A stretch of DNA of 64,000 bases. Source: Rotaria sp. Silwood1 (taxonomy: Eukaryota; Rotifera; Eurotatoria; Philodinida; Philodinidae). The notes beneath the pieces are model-generated. The model searched no databases. It was not told the DNA's origin and saw nothing but the letters and a program-made list of their open reading frames with translations. The translations under genes were made by a program, and so were the position numbers. Positions 11,401-22,467 of the stretch are shown one piece after another. The stretch is from the NCBI GenBank assembly GCA_905250075.1, contig CAJNOP010000083.1, positions 501,092 through 565,091 of the forward strand, given 5' to 3'. Every line of letters starts with the position of its first letter. Position 1 is the first letter of the stretch.

Positions 11401-13611
11401 ATTGATTTAAATGATAATTAACCCCATTGCAAACATATCAATGCATAGCTATCTATCATACTTGAGATGTTGAATATTAATTTGCACAAAAATAATAGTC
11501 CAAGTTTTGTTGATGATAGTGCTTAGCGTGTGTTTCCATTTCTAAGAAACTCTAAAAAAAAAAGTAGTCCTCTACTTAAAACTTACGGTGACTATTTTGT
11601 TCGAATCCGTACGAACTCTAATATTCTTCTTTTTGAAGACTCACTCATGAAATTGAATCATATTTGCAACATAATAATCACCAATGAGAATACAATATTT
11701 GTTTTTCATGGAGTTTTTTCAATTGACAAATATAATAATGAGGTATTGAAATCTTCTTGTTTTACAATGAAAATTATTTCATTTATCTGTTAAAGTTTCT
11801 AAATAATTGTTCGGAAAATTTTTATGCATTGTCTTATTTTCAATAGCATAAATTTTTTTGTATATATTTTCAATAATAGTTCCAAATCCATTCATAAGTT
11901 TGCTTTAGCAAAATCACTTTTGTTTTACGTCATATTAATGTCTTCAAACTTATTTTTAGACATTGGTCTAGCACGTATGATTGAATCATTACTTGGTTCA
12001 TTATCATCAACGTTAAATGTTGAATTAAATGGACAACAATGGCCTGTAATACCACCTCTTTTTACTTGGATTTATCAACATGTAAGAAAAAAAAAAGATG
12101 AATTTATAAAGATGTTTTTTTTCCTTTTTGAATATTATTCTTTTTCTTTTTTCTAGAGTGGTTTTAGTCAGGATGAAATGTTCGAATATTTCAATTGTGG
12201 TGTTGATTATTTACTTCTTGTTGATCATACAAAAACAAATATTGATGATATTCTTCGTCAATTAACTGAAACACATACATCAAGTTATTATCTTGGAACA
12301 TTCATATCAATAAGTAATCATTACTTTTTTTTTCTCTTAAATTTATTTAAAAATAATAAAAAATTTACTAATTTTTTAAGATACAAGTCCAATACGTAAA
12401 CCAATTCGTTTACCACAACAGCCTATTGTAATTCCACCACGACCACGTACTATTCAATTAAAAAATATTTCTTTTAAATATCCAAAACCATATCAAACAG
12501 CTACTGCTCTTACAAATAATACATTACCAATTGTTATCAAAGATCGTATGAAACAACCAATAGCTAATGATAAAACACGTTGTGCTGTACTTATTTCAAC
12601 AAATGGTAAAAAAAATTATAAATTGTTTTTTTGTTTCATTTATGAATTTATTATTGTTGTTTCTGTTTTTTTGGTTTAGATACTTCATTACTTTCACTTC
12701 TTGCATATAGTACATCAACACTTGAATGTGCATTTGAAATTGTTCTTGTTCTTTCAACATTAGCTAGTCTATCAGATATAGCTCGTGTTAATGAATTATA
12801 TCCATCAGTTGTTACAAAAGTTATTCAACCAAAAAAATATGCTGCACGACATTATGATCTAGTAAATAATTTGATTTCTTTTGTTCAAAAAAGAAAAAAT
12901 AAAGCTTTTCTTTTTTTGTGAAACATAATCTAATAGTTCTTTTGAAAGTCTGATAGGAATTATTGACATACGATCAAAGATCGTATATCAATAACGTCTC
13001 ATTATAATATATGAACTAGTTCCTTATTGCATTTCTGGAGAATTCAGTAAAAGAATGATGAAGGAATGTATCATAAAATAAAACAGTCTTTTTGTAATTA
13101 GCAATAACAATTACATTGTATTTCACATTTTAATTTCGCAAGAATTATACTAATACCTTTTGTTTTTAAGGATCAAAAAGTGGATGATGAATTACAATTA
13201 CATGGATGTGAATTAGTTATACTTGATCGGTATGCATGTCGGTTATCACCTTCATTTATAATGGCATGGCGTGGTCGTTTATTAAATATATATCCATCAT
13301 TATTACCATCATTTCGTCATAGTACATCACCAATTCGTGATGCATTACAAACTGGTGTTCGTATAACTGGTGTTACGGTTCATTTTATTGGTGAATCCGA
13401 TACTGATAATGATGGACCAATTATTGCACAAGAAAGTATTTCGGTAACACCAATTGAGACTGAAATTCAATTAGAAAATCGTATACGTACACTTGAACAA
13501 CAATTATATCCAAAAGCAATTGATATGGTTGCATCAGGAAAGATTGTTTATCAAGGAAAACGGCGAATGGGTAAAACAAATTCAATTACGATAATACCTT
13601 CATCATATTAA
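5440..13611 (+). CDS. GARS-AIRS-GART-like trifunctional purine enzyme homologue, probable pseudoenzyme, ten exons
   Basis: Exons: 5440-6305, 6371-6476, 7403-8160, 9002-9437, 10499-11075, 11960-12081, 12157-12313, 12381-12605, 12680-12861, 13171-13611. They sum to 3870 bases, 1289 residues (animal GART is about 1010). All joins agree in phase and family alignment. The order is a new N-terminal extension (1-155), GARS (ATP-grasp) from ~156, AIRS from ~577 with a Lys/His/Asp-rich insertion (about 578-690), then formyltransferase from ~1073. The real enzyme does steps 2, 3 and 5 of cytosolic purine synthesis. Here key motifs have changed: GARS EFN.RFGDPE reads DYLSTFEEPE and GLAAGKG reads GNGLINC; AIRS GTDGVGTK and GGETAEMP are gone; the formyltransferase P-loop GTGSN reads NDTSL and NIHPS reads NIYPS (Tyr1184 for the catalytic His). 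The fold seems kept while catalysis is probably lost. Start: MSQANN at 5440, after an acceptor-like TTCTAG. AATAAA overlaps the stop region. Confidence 0.9.
10321..10460 (+). repeat. Interspersed intronic repeat, copy A
   Basis: It lies near the 3' end of intron 4 of the purine-enzyme-like gene. It shares with copy B a small palindrome (TACGATGAAAGATCATA here), a TATATCAATA segment, a TTGCATTTCTG segment and a terminal ATTAGCAA.TAACA.TTACAT.GT.TTTCACATTTTAAT block. It is diverged, so probably an old non-coding mobile repeat. Confidence 0.6.
12965..13134 (+). repeat. Interspersed intronic repeat, copy B
   Basis: It lies in intron 9 of the same gene, again just ahead of the acceptor and in the same orientation as copy A. 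Its palindrome TACGATCAAAGATCGTA is perfect (7-bp arms around AAA). It is longer than copy A by an internal insertion. Confidence 0.6.
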
Positions 13612-16600
13612 ATAAACTTTTGTTTTTGTCTGTACATTGAATTATATATCATTATATGTATCTGTGCTATTTGTTTCCTGAAATAGCCAGATTCTTTTTC
13701 TTCTTTTTTCTCTTTTGTAGTACTGTCGTCTTCTTTAAGAAAAAAAAACCTAAACGAATATATATATATATACACGTATATGTATATAACCATGAACAAA
13801 GAAAATAATTCAAACGATTATCATGTATTGAACAATTTGAAATTCAACAACAGTACGAGAAAACAATAATTTTGTTGCCTATTGGCACTTGAAAGAACTA
13901 TCAAATTTTTAATATGTCTAGTTTTCATGGATACCAGTCATACTTTAGTTTTTCAGAAAAATCATATTTTTGAAATTTGTCTTGAAAGTATTTTCATATA
14001 AACATCTCACAGACACTAGTTTTGTCTGAACAGATTCAGAGTCAGAAGATTTCATTTTTTTTCGAGCTATGAATTTTACAAAAATAGATGCTTTTCGAAA
14101 CGTAATGAATAATATATAAAAATATTTTCAAAAATTTTATAACTTGGGAGTACAAAGTGCTCAAACAAGTTGCTGTATGTGAGACCTCTGGCTGAAGGTA
14201 GTTTCAAAACTACATTCAACAGCTCTATCTAGTCTCAATAGGAACCTGAAATCGTTTTAGAGTTTCCACTAGAAATCCATGTAGTATCTACAGACAAGGT
14301 TCTCTCACATAAGCAAAATGTTAGTAAAATGTCTTGGTGGACAAAAGTGTTATTTCTGTTAGTCTGACATCGTTAGATTTCCTGTAATGGATTGTAACAT
14401 TTCGATTGTGTAGCTACTTATGATGAGCAGTTAGACATCAAATTAACTGGACTATTTTGACGAACAGCTAATCAATATACAAAAATCAATCTCATATTCA
14501 TATCTTGACACATAATTTACATAAAATTATGGCAATGTTCTTTCCATTCTAATAATTGATCAAACAAGTAACATACTGAATTGAAATAATCACTAAAGAA
14601 AATAACTCATCACATCATCAGATTAAAAGAAATGTGCCTTTTTCGTATGAAGACAAAGCATATTTACTTCATATTTCCTTTGATTATAATCGAGATACTT
14701 AAGTACGTGACATAATTCAGGATTTTTTGCATGAAAACTTACTCTAACAGTATAGTGTGTATTTAACACCTCCACCCGAAAAAAGTTACTTTGCGTCAAA
14801 ATAATCGAAATCAAAGATAAATGCAAGGAAAGATAACTCTTCATCTGATCTCTCATAAATGACGAAAATCTTTTTCTTTTGTTCTTGTTTTACAGGTTTT
14901 CAATAGCGCATCGCAAAGTTCTCAAAGGAGCTTCATTATAGGTGATAGCTCTTTTTGTGTGAAAGAACTTGTCAAGACACAGAGCATGACAGGGCTTCTG
15001 TTTCGAATTAAGCTTTGATACTTTTATAGTTAGAGCATCATTTTTTGTGAGTTTTTCGAAACGTCGAACTTTTCATCGAATATTTTTTGCCTTGAAAAGT
15101 AAGAATTTGAAAAAAAAGGGCTCTGTTATGACCTCCTATCCTGACATGCACTTTCAAACAAAAAAAAAACAAGTTGATAAAACGAAGATCCATCAAAAAA
15201 TTCGGATTGCCAAGCGGACTGTTCTTGACCCTTGTTAGCTGAATATCTACCGAAAACGCCATGAGATTAGACTGAAAATCTTACCATAAGTTCTCCACGC
15301 CAGCCCTAACATATCCTGAAAGTTGCATCAAGCTTGATTGATTTTGGCTCACAATTGATGTTTAAGGAGGGTGTCTTAAATGAGAGTTCATCGTTTGTGA
15401 GTTTTGGTAGGAGGCTACCAAACAAAAGACACCCGATTCATCATTAAAATTATTTTGAAACATTCCATTTACTTGTTCAATAAGTAAGTGCAACTCGTAC
15501 ATGCTTAATTCAATGGAAAATGCTTTGAAACAAGCTGAAATTCAATCAAATGATCGTAAACTTACTTTTAGTTAAGACTGTAAGTGGTAAAAACACGATT
15601 TTTCAAATATACATGTAGATACAAGGACAATCTTTAACTCTTCAAATGTTACGAGTCATATTTATCAACTAGGTTAGTATACCGTTTTATACAGATATAT
15701 TCAGTATCAACAATTCAAAGGCAAAACATGTATTTAGAAATTAAAATTTATCTCATGTATGAAATGAATTACTTCATTTTGATCAGATTTTAATATTAGT
15801 GTCAGAGGTTTCTATTTTAACTATTTCTTTTCTTGCTTTAATTGAACTCAACTAAATTTATTATTTATTTACACATTCATAAAATAATACGACGTTATAC
15901 ATGTGCTGATATTGGTATCATCTCTCTTCGATCTTTCTTTCCTCTGTATATATTATCTCTATTATCTTTCTTTGTGTTTATCTCTCTCTTGGTCTCTCCT
16001 ATTTAAGCGTGTGCTTTGTGTGAAGTAGATAAATAAACATCGTTACCGGGAGTGACGGCAGACTACTCGATTCAGTTTGTCGCTACAATTAATACTTAGT
16101 AAATAACACTATACTGTATTCATTCAATGTACATTATTTACTTGCTGTTATATTAGAGACAGTGGTACATGTAATCCGCCTCAACTAAGCTATAGAGGGC
16201 ACAGGAAATTTCTTTAGCACCAAGAGAGAAGATATAAACCATTTTTCAAAAAAGATGCTATACCGTTTCCACAACAATATTACAAACGATTCGACAATAT
16301 ACTCGGAATCGATGTAAAAATTCATAATAATATGGATCAATTACGGTGACAAAAAACTAATGTTAAATCAGTATTTATGCTGACTGATTAGTTTTATTTT
16401 TTTTAACGAATATTGATAAAGTCCAAGCATCACAATTGAAAAGGCATTGCAAGAAACAAAACAAATCTAGAGGAAATGATTCACTTAGTTTAGACTATGT
16501 CAAACCATGAATATGTATGCATCAGAACAAAAGCGAAATATTTATTCTCATCCTCGCTGAACTTAGAATCTTATCATGAATGGTGATCACCAAGCTATTA

Positions 16601-18524
16601 CCGATTCTCAAGATAATGGAAAGAAGATGATAAAAGTAAAATATCTTTTTAAATACATATTACTTTAAACAAATAGATAAAAAGTATGATCATAATCAAC
16701 AAAGGTTTTCATCAGCTGTTTGATACTATGAAAAGATCCAGTAATAGTAGTTCTCAAAACGCAAGTGAAATTTTCAATGTTTTATTATACAATGGTGGCA
16801 ATAAAGCAGTCACATTAGCAACGGCTGAAATTACGGAATAGAATGATAATAAGTGCGGTATGTAGTGCAATATAGCTTCTCTTTTAGACTTTGAAGGTAC
16901 TTTCTGTACAAATGTTGTAATGAGAAGACTTGATGAGAAATTACAAGTAGCGAAAGAAAACATTTCCTTCATTGCATGATGACCAGACGAATGTTGTTTC
17001 TCACAACAACCAAGAACGAGTCGGCCACTATTATATTTCTCTGGCGCCTATCGATTTTATTTTTGATGTTTTTCTGTTTCTTTGACGCTTAACAAAATAT
17101 TTCGTTTTGTAAGAAGTTTTTTTTGTTGTTCATAAAATAAAAAATAGATATCATCATCTTCATTTTTCTCGAAAATGAGCTTTATTACTATTTAGAACAA
17201 TATACTTTAACCAATCATACGATGTCGTTTCGAAAGTGATACTTTCTTTTAATACATTGTTTCAAGATAAAACGAACCATTTTCATATATACGACAATAT
17301 TATTTTACAACAAGCAATGATGAAAGTGTCCCAAATGTGTCAGATGACTCGGACAATATCAATTCGAATAATCAAGAGTAATATAATATCAACAGTGTAA
17401 TGAACGATGATCATTTAATATAAGTGAAATTCATTTGCTAATATTCTCAATTTATAAAGTTTCAAGTAAAAGATCATGAAGTCTAGCAACAGGTGAAACT
17501 TCATTGCATCTTCCGACTCTCTTTTCAGGGTATATTTTGAATTTTCAATGAATAGTTTTAATCATTTTCAAGATTACAACATTCGACAATAAATAAGACA
17601 AAACAAGAAAAATAAAAGGTCTACGAATTTTCATTATTAAACAAAGAAATTACTCGATGTCAATGTCTGTGAGACAGTCATAGCGAAAGCCTTTCGCCAA
17701 AACTTGAATCTATGTTCACTGTTGAATAAAGATGTGTGAGACCAACTTTTAGTTTGAGTCCCAGTCAACGGAATCGAAACTATGAAACTAACTCAAGAGA
17801 GATGACTTGAAAAGTGTTAGTGGTCGACGGCATACATCAGAAAATGAGTATTGAAAAATTTTTTTAGATGTAACACGATTAAAACCTGGAATAGTTTTCT
17901 CTAGACCAAGACTATACCGGGATCAGCATAAAAAGAAAAACTTGGTGCCGCAAATCTTTATTCTTGAGACATTTGTTGAATTTTTTTCGTTATAAATTAG
18001 CTTTTTTTCTGATCGATTCATTTTGTTGTTTCATTTTTATAGTTACTTCTTATCTCTACACTATACTTGCTCTAAATAAACTTCAATGCAATTGATTTGC
18101 CTTAAAGAGTGTGGTTGGGAGTTTGGATATGGAGTGTAGGTGAGTATGTGCGGATCTTCTCTTTGCCTATACATCTATACCCACCTCATTTCAGTTTTGG
18201 CTGCCTAATGAGTTAGTGATTCGCATGAGGGCAATCTAAGCAGATTTCCTATTATTTGGCTTGGTTGTTTGATGTAATTTGTAAAGAAAACATTGATAGT
18301 CACACCTACTCATACGCAACTCTCTTATTTATGATATTTTGGAAGTTCAAGCAAAACATATAACAGACTTAAAATTTTAGATGTTGTTTTCCATTGAAGG
18401 CATAAATTCATCGTTTTGACAGAATATATTTTATTGAATTAACAAAGGAATAAAATAATTTTGAAAAAGTTTTATTACTTAATAGCGTTTTAATTCATGA
18501 AATTCACACAGAATAAGCAGTGTT
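13612..18524. other. Long gene-poor region
   Basis: About 4.9 kb without a convincing gene; the open frames are short and have no family features. It contains a (TA)n tract near 13760-13785, a hairpin at 15369-15434, a CT-rich stretch ending in a possible LTR-like end (15950-16088), a diverged repeat at about 17700-17890 shared with 43610-43740, and a G-rich telomere-like tract at 18109-18160. Confidence 0.5.
15369..15434. repeat. Nested inverted repeat (hairpin)
   Basis: Outer arms GGGTGTCTT (15369-15377) and AAGACACCC (15426-15434) enclose inner arms TTTGGTAG (15403-15410) and CTACCAAA (15415-15422) with a 4-base loop. It could be a small palindromic element or a structured RNA; nothing decides between them. 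Confidence 0.4.
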
Positions 18525-18824
18525 TTATTTCGTCTTCATCGAGTCACTGCGGCAGACATCGCTATTTCCTAGACCACTGGCTATACACGCATCACAATCT
18601 TTAATGAAGACTATATCACCTTTATCTCCTTCACACAAGAAGAGTTTGTTGAATTGATCTTTATTGGCTTGACCAGTAGTAGTCGTCTCCATCTTGTCAC
18701 CATAGAGCCCTATGGCCATTAATTTGGAACCACAATAATTAAGTCCTTTCTGACAGTTTTGTGCATTAATGATTAACATTTTCAATAGGACGAGTAATAA
18801 AAAGCTGGTAACGGCTATCTTCAT
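18525..18824 (-). CDS. Small secreted six-cysteine protein of fungal effector type
   Basis: A single exon of 99 residues. The start chosen is the Met of MKIAVTSFLLLVLLKML, 23 codons inside the longer open frame, because it begins a textbook signal peptide (basic residue, long Leu/Val core, NAQ cleavage region at about residue 22). The mature part has six cysteines in the pattern C-x3-GL-x-YCG ... LFLC-E-G ... FIKDC-x2-C ... SDVC. From memory this spacing resembles a family of small secreted proteins common in filamentous ascomycetes, where the equivalent positions read C..GL.YCG, LF.C.G, FI..C and G.SD.C. In an animal genome this suggests transfer from a fungus, but that is inference. It is expected to be exported and disulfide-bonded; its target is unknown. 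There are no introns, and no neighbour within 4 kb on either side is an ordinary gene. Confidence 0.7.
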   Translation of the reverse strand: MKIAVTSFLLLVLLKMLIINAQNCQKGLNYCGSKLMAIGLYGDKMETTTTGQANKDQFNKLFLCEGDKGDIVFIKDCDACIASGLGNSDVCRSDSMKTK

Positions 18825-19452
18825 TGTTTTCTGTGCTTGGATATCGGTGAATATGTAGTCGATCGATTGATGATTGTTCTCGATGAGAGTCACAGTAATC
18901 GCCTAATGTTCTAGAATTCGAAAAAGAAATCTTAGACTAGTCAATAGACAAGATTTTAATATCTCATTTAAAAAATTGTAACTCGGTTTATTGGTATAGT
19001 TTTATTATGTTATTCGTCTAATGTTTAATTACGTTTTCAAAAATTCTCTATCTCACTAATCGACGATCTTGCCCTATTCTTTTCAGGTTCTTGTTTTTCT
19101 TTACTTTCAGACAAGATTCCTGTATTCAGGCAAGATTCTTTTCGACAGGAAAGTAAAAAGAATCTTGTCTGAATTTCAAGATGACAAGAATCTCGTCTGA
19201 TTAATCAGAAATAAAAGAATCAGGCAAGAATCATAAGATATTCAAGATGTATTTAACGTTCAGACAAGAATCTTTTTCTTTTCTTTTAAAAAGAATCTTG
19301 TCTGAAAATTATGAAAAAACAGAAACTGGAAAGAAGTATAAGATATTTTAAATTTCTTAGTATTCAGACAAGATTCTTATGATAGGAAAGAAAAATATTC
19401 TTGCTAGCTTTCCAAGATCAACGGCACGTGATGTCGTCTTTGTATAATCAAA

Positions 19453-19460
19453 TATATAAA
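19453..19460 (+). promoter_or_regulatory. TATA box inside the TIR element
   Basis: TATATAAA followed by GG, about 95-100 bp upstream of the first ATG (19556) and 300 bp upstream of the passenger exon at 19763. It fits a core promoter for whatever the element expressed. Confidence 0.4.
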
Positions 19461-19762
19461 GGCAATGTCTGAACGTTATTTATTCATTATTCATTCGATA
19501 GGTAGTACAATTCACTTTGAATATGTACTTTTCCTAAAGCGTTCATTTCATTCAAATGACATCTAGCAACTCATTTTCAATTGAATGTATAAAAAAAGTT
19601 TCCATTCGATATCGAGAAAACAGTGGAATATATGACATCTTTTTTTCCATTGTTTTCGAAAACTTACACTTATTGAACACATTTCGATATTTTACCAATC
19701 CATATCTTTCTATTTTATGTTTTTTTAGATTTTCTTTCATTATCCACAAAAGTGTTTTTTTA

Positions 19763-20105
19763 ATGGACGAAGGAAATCTCAATTCGTTCAAAAAATTATT
19801 ATTTGATAATGCTCTTGGTAATATAGGTAATATCTATATGCACTTTATATCTTTTTGACTCATATACTATTTTTTTAGAGTCATCACCACATACAGATAA
19901 ACAACGTCAATGACGTGCCAAGAAAAAAGATCAACATCATCGTACTCAATTATCTATACATCGTTTACTAGTTGAACAAATTGTAAATAACTTATTTTAA
20001 TTGAGCTAGCTCAAAATAGAAATTTTTACACTGTTCTTTTTTTAGAATGAATCACATCAATATTTATCTGATATTAATGAAAATTTTGTTTTCTTTTTGT
20101 GTTAA
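19763..20105 (+). pseudogene. Passenger gene remnant inside the TIR element, three exons with one in-frame stop
   Basis: Three segments join by phase: 19763-19826, 19879-19982 and 20046-20105, with introns of 52 and 63 bp bounded by GTAATA...TTTTTAG and GTAAAT...TTTTTAG. The joined frame begins MDEGNLNSFKKLLF, passes a TGA at 19911-19913 where a CGA (Arg) codon is likely in the parent, then a basic stretch (RAKKKDQHHR), and ends at a TAA. The basic stretch followed by Leu-rich heptad-like spacing faintly suggests a DNA-binding region, but no family is recognised and it is not a known transposase. It may be a captured host gene fragment or the remains of the element's own gene. Confidence 0.4.
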
Positions 20106-20550
20106 AAACTGAAACTGCTTTAATAACACGTGAAATTAAACGTATTTTTTTTGGTTTTTTTTAATTTTTTTGTACGTGGTGTGCAAAGCTTATAATAAAA
20201 TGATATGAAAAAGAGAGTAATAAGAACCTACAAAAGGAGTTGTTTATGTGACCAGAATCAGGCAAGAAACACAAGAAATAAGAAACAGACAAGAATCTAA
20301 GAAAAAAAGAATCAGGCATGAACATCAAGAAAAATAAGAATCAGACAAGAAAGCAAGAATACAAGAATCTTGTCTGGAGAAGAACTTCTTGCCTCACCAG
20401 CCAAGATTCGGTCTACACGAATCTTGTCAGAAAGGCAAGATCAGTTTTTTCAGGCAAGAATCTTGTATAGAAGGAATGGAAAAAGAATCTTGTCTGAAAA
20501 CCAAGAAAAACAAGAACCTGGAAAGAATAGGGCAAGATCGTCGATTAGTG

Positions 20551-21915
20551 CTTATTACTATTATCTATTATGATTAAAGAAACTAATCAAACTTTCGTCG
20601 ATCAATGAAATACAATGAGTCCTGACAAAAAGAGAAGTACATTAGATGAAGTTCTTTGTCTGAAAACTCTCCGCTTTCCAACTACAATTCATGAGAACAG
20701 CAAAAAGAGCAACGAATAAATTCGACTATTTCATTTCGGTATTTCAACTAAAAATTCATCAGAGGATGATGAAAGTTAAATAGAAACATAAAGTATGATA
20801 TGCGATTCCTACAATAAAACCAAAACCAATTTAACAAAAAATCATTTCAGATTATTGAGACTCTACAATGAATTATCTTCTGGCGTTGTACTGTAAAAAT
20901 TAAATAAAATCGAATTCTGATAACATAGAACTGAGAGAATTTTCCTTATCATCTAAAACTATTGATACAAAACAAGAAGAAGACTGAGTGATCCTCAAAT
21001 TTCTTTTTTTTACACTATATTTATTCCTGTTCTATTCACTGAAAATATGCTACACTAGAAGAAGAAATTTTAGCCGTTGTCTACTGAACAGTAAAAAGTT
21101 TAAAATATTGAAAAGCAAATTGGAATAGAGATTTCTATGACATCAGTATTTTTTGGTCATTTCTGTTGTACATTCATCTCCAAGGATAAGAACAAGATCT
21201 ACTTTATTTACAGGAGTAACAAGACAATGATCTATTGTAGGTGCTAGAATTAAGTAGTAATGTGTGTAAGACGAATATCTCGAGACTAGTAATAGCTAGC
21301 GACTTGTGATTGCCACTAGTTGAAAGACAAGACATTGAGGCATCTTTTACTCTAGTTCTATGTAAGCCGAAATCATTTGAAAAGCAATCATTTTTACACA
21401 ATATTCTAAAATAAATTTCTAAAAATTTACTCTCATTTCTATACAATTTTAATTAACAATGATGTCTTAGATAGAGGAACTTGAGGTCTCTAGTTCAAGA
21501 TATAATTAAAACGATCATTTTTCACCCTCGAATAATATTGAACTGTCCTAATGTTTAGGGATTTTTCTAATGTTTTGTGAAAATCATTGCTTTTAAAATG
21601 ATTTTATCCTGAATATAATCAAAGTAAAAGATGTATCGTCTCGTAATTAATGAATACTGCAGGTCGCTAGAATACAGAGCGTGAATGTCTAGCATATATA
21701 TACTTATTGAATCTAATGTACATTATGATCGATCGAATAAATCAAGATTAAATTTTAAAAAAGCTAATTGCCTACAATGAAATCAAATTCAATATCAAGA
21801 TGGAATAATCATTAGAGTACGACAATATCAACCTGTAAACAATGACTTTAGTCACAACTAACAGAAGTTTATTCAAATGTAATCAAACATATACGTCAAT
21901 TTCTGGACTTTTCGT
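20551..21915. other. Intergenic region
   Basis: AT-rich sequence with only short open frames; none has family features or splice support. Confidence 0.45.
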
Positions 21916-22467
21916 TGAATAAATGTAAAAATGTCTTACAGAATGTTCGAAAAGTTCGTCGAGAAAGTGAACTTACATATCTCTTATAGAGTTCAAGCGA
22001 TTTAATTGATTTGTTTTTGTAAATAATATAAAAATATGTTATGTAAACTATTGCTCTGCATATTGTTATATAAATGTTCATGTCTACACACATTAGAATA
22101 AAAATCGTTGTATACATGGTCAAATTTGAGTTTCCTTCGTTGTAAAACGAAAACTATGAGTCTAGTTTGGCAAAATTACATTCAATGAAGAGTGTATAAA
22201 AGTAACATTTGATTGCTGTTCTGAAACTGGTACACTGAAAAAGTGAGAGCGTTCTGGAAGATCAGCAAAACTAAATGAAGAAAAGTCGATAATGTGTTTG
22301 ATGTTTGTGAACAATGAAACATCTTCAAATGCTGGCACTATTGTAAAGGTTTTTTTCATTTCATTAACAATAGCCAATGAAATCGCTTGAACTCTATAAG
22401 AGATATGTAAGTTCACTTTCTCGACGAACTTTTCGAACATTCTGTAAGACATTTTTACATTTATTCA
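21916..22467. repeat. Perfect 88-bp inverted repeat with a 376-bp spacer
   Basis: Bases 21916-22003 and 22380-22467 are exact reverse complements over all 88 positions; similarity breaks down on both sides. The arms contain ATGTCTTACAGAATGTTCG on the strand reading into the spacer. Perfect identity means a recent event: a foldback element, an inverted duplication, or a hairpin made during repair or assembly. A 96-codon minus-strand frame (22162-22452) starts in the right arm, and the same first 24 codons begin in the left arm on the plus strand before a stop, so the arms could be a duplicated exon start. No family was recognised. Confidence 0.9.

Larger units (their letters stand above)
19054..20550. 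mobile_element. 1.5-kb terminal-inverted-repeat element with iterated subterminal motifs
   Basis: The first 46 bases (19054-19099, starting CACTAATCGACGATCTTG) are repeated in inverse orientation at 20505-20550 with one mismatch. Inside both ends, a motif of the form CAGACAAGAATCTT or CAGGCAAGAATCTT, in both orientations, recurs about seven times on the left (19100-19410) and more than ten times on the right (20250-20500). Such iterated subterminal motifs are typical of transposase binding sites. No convincing target-site duplication was found at these limits. The centre (19440-20170) has no recognisable transposase; it holds a TATA box and a broken passenger gene. Confidence 0.82.

Noticed and set aside
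19556..19858. 100-codon plus-strand frame in the TIR element
   Set aside because: Only its last part (from 19763) joins to following exons in phase; the first part has an odd composition and an opposite-strand twin.
19911..19913. TGA read as selenocysteine
   Set aside because: No SECIS-like element was looked for with success and the position fits Arg (CGA to TGA) in a basic stretch.
22162..22452. 96-codon minus-strand frame starting in the inverted repeat
   Set aside because: Its start lies in the repeat arm and the rest has no family features; mentioned with the repeat but not called as a gene.
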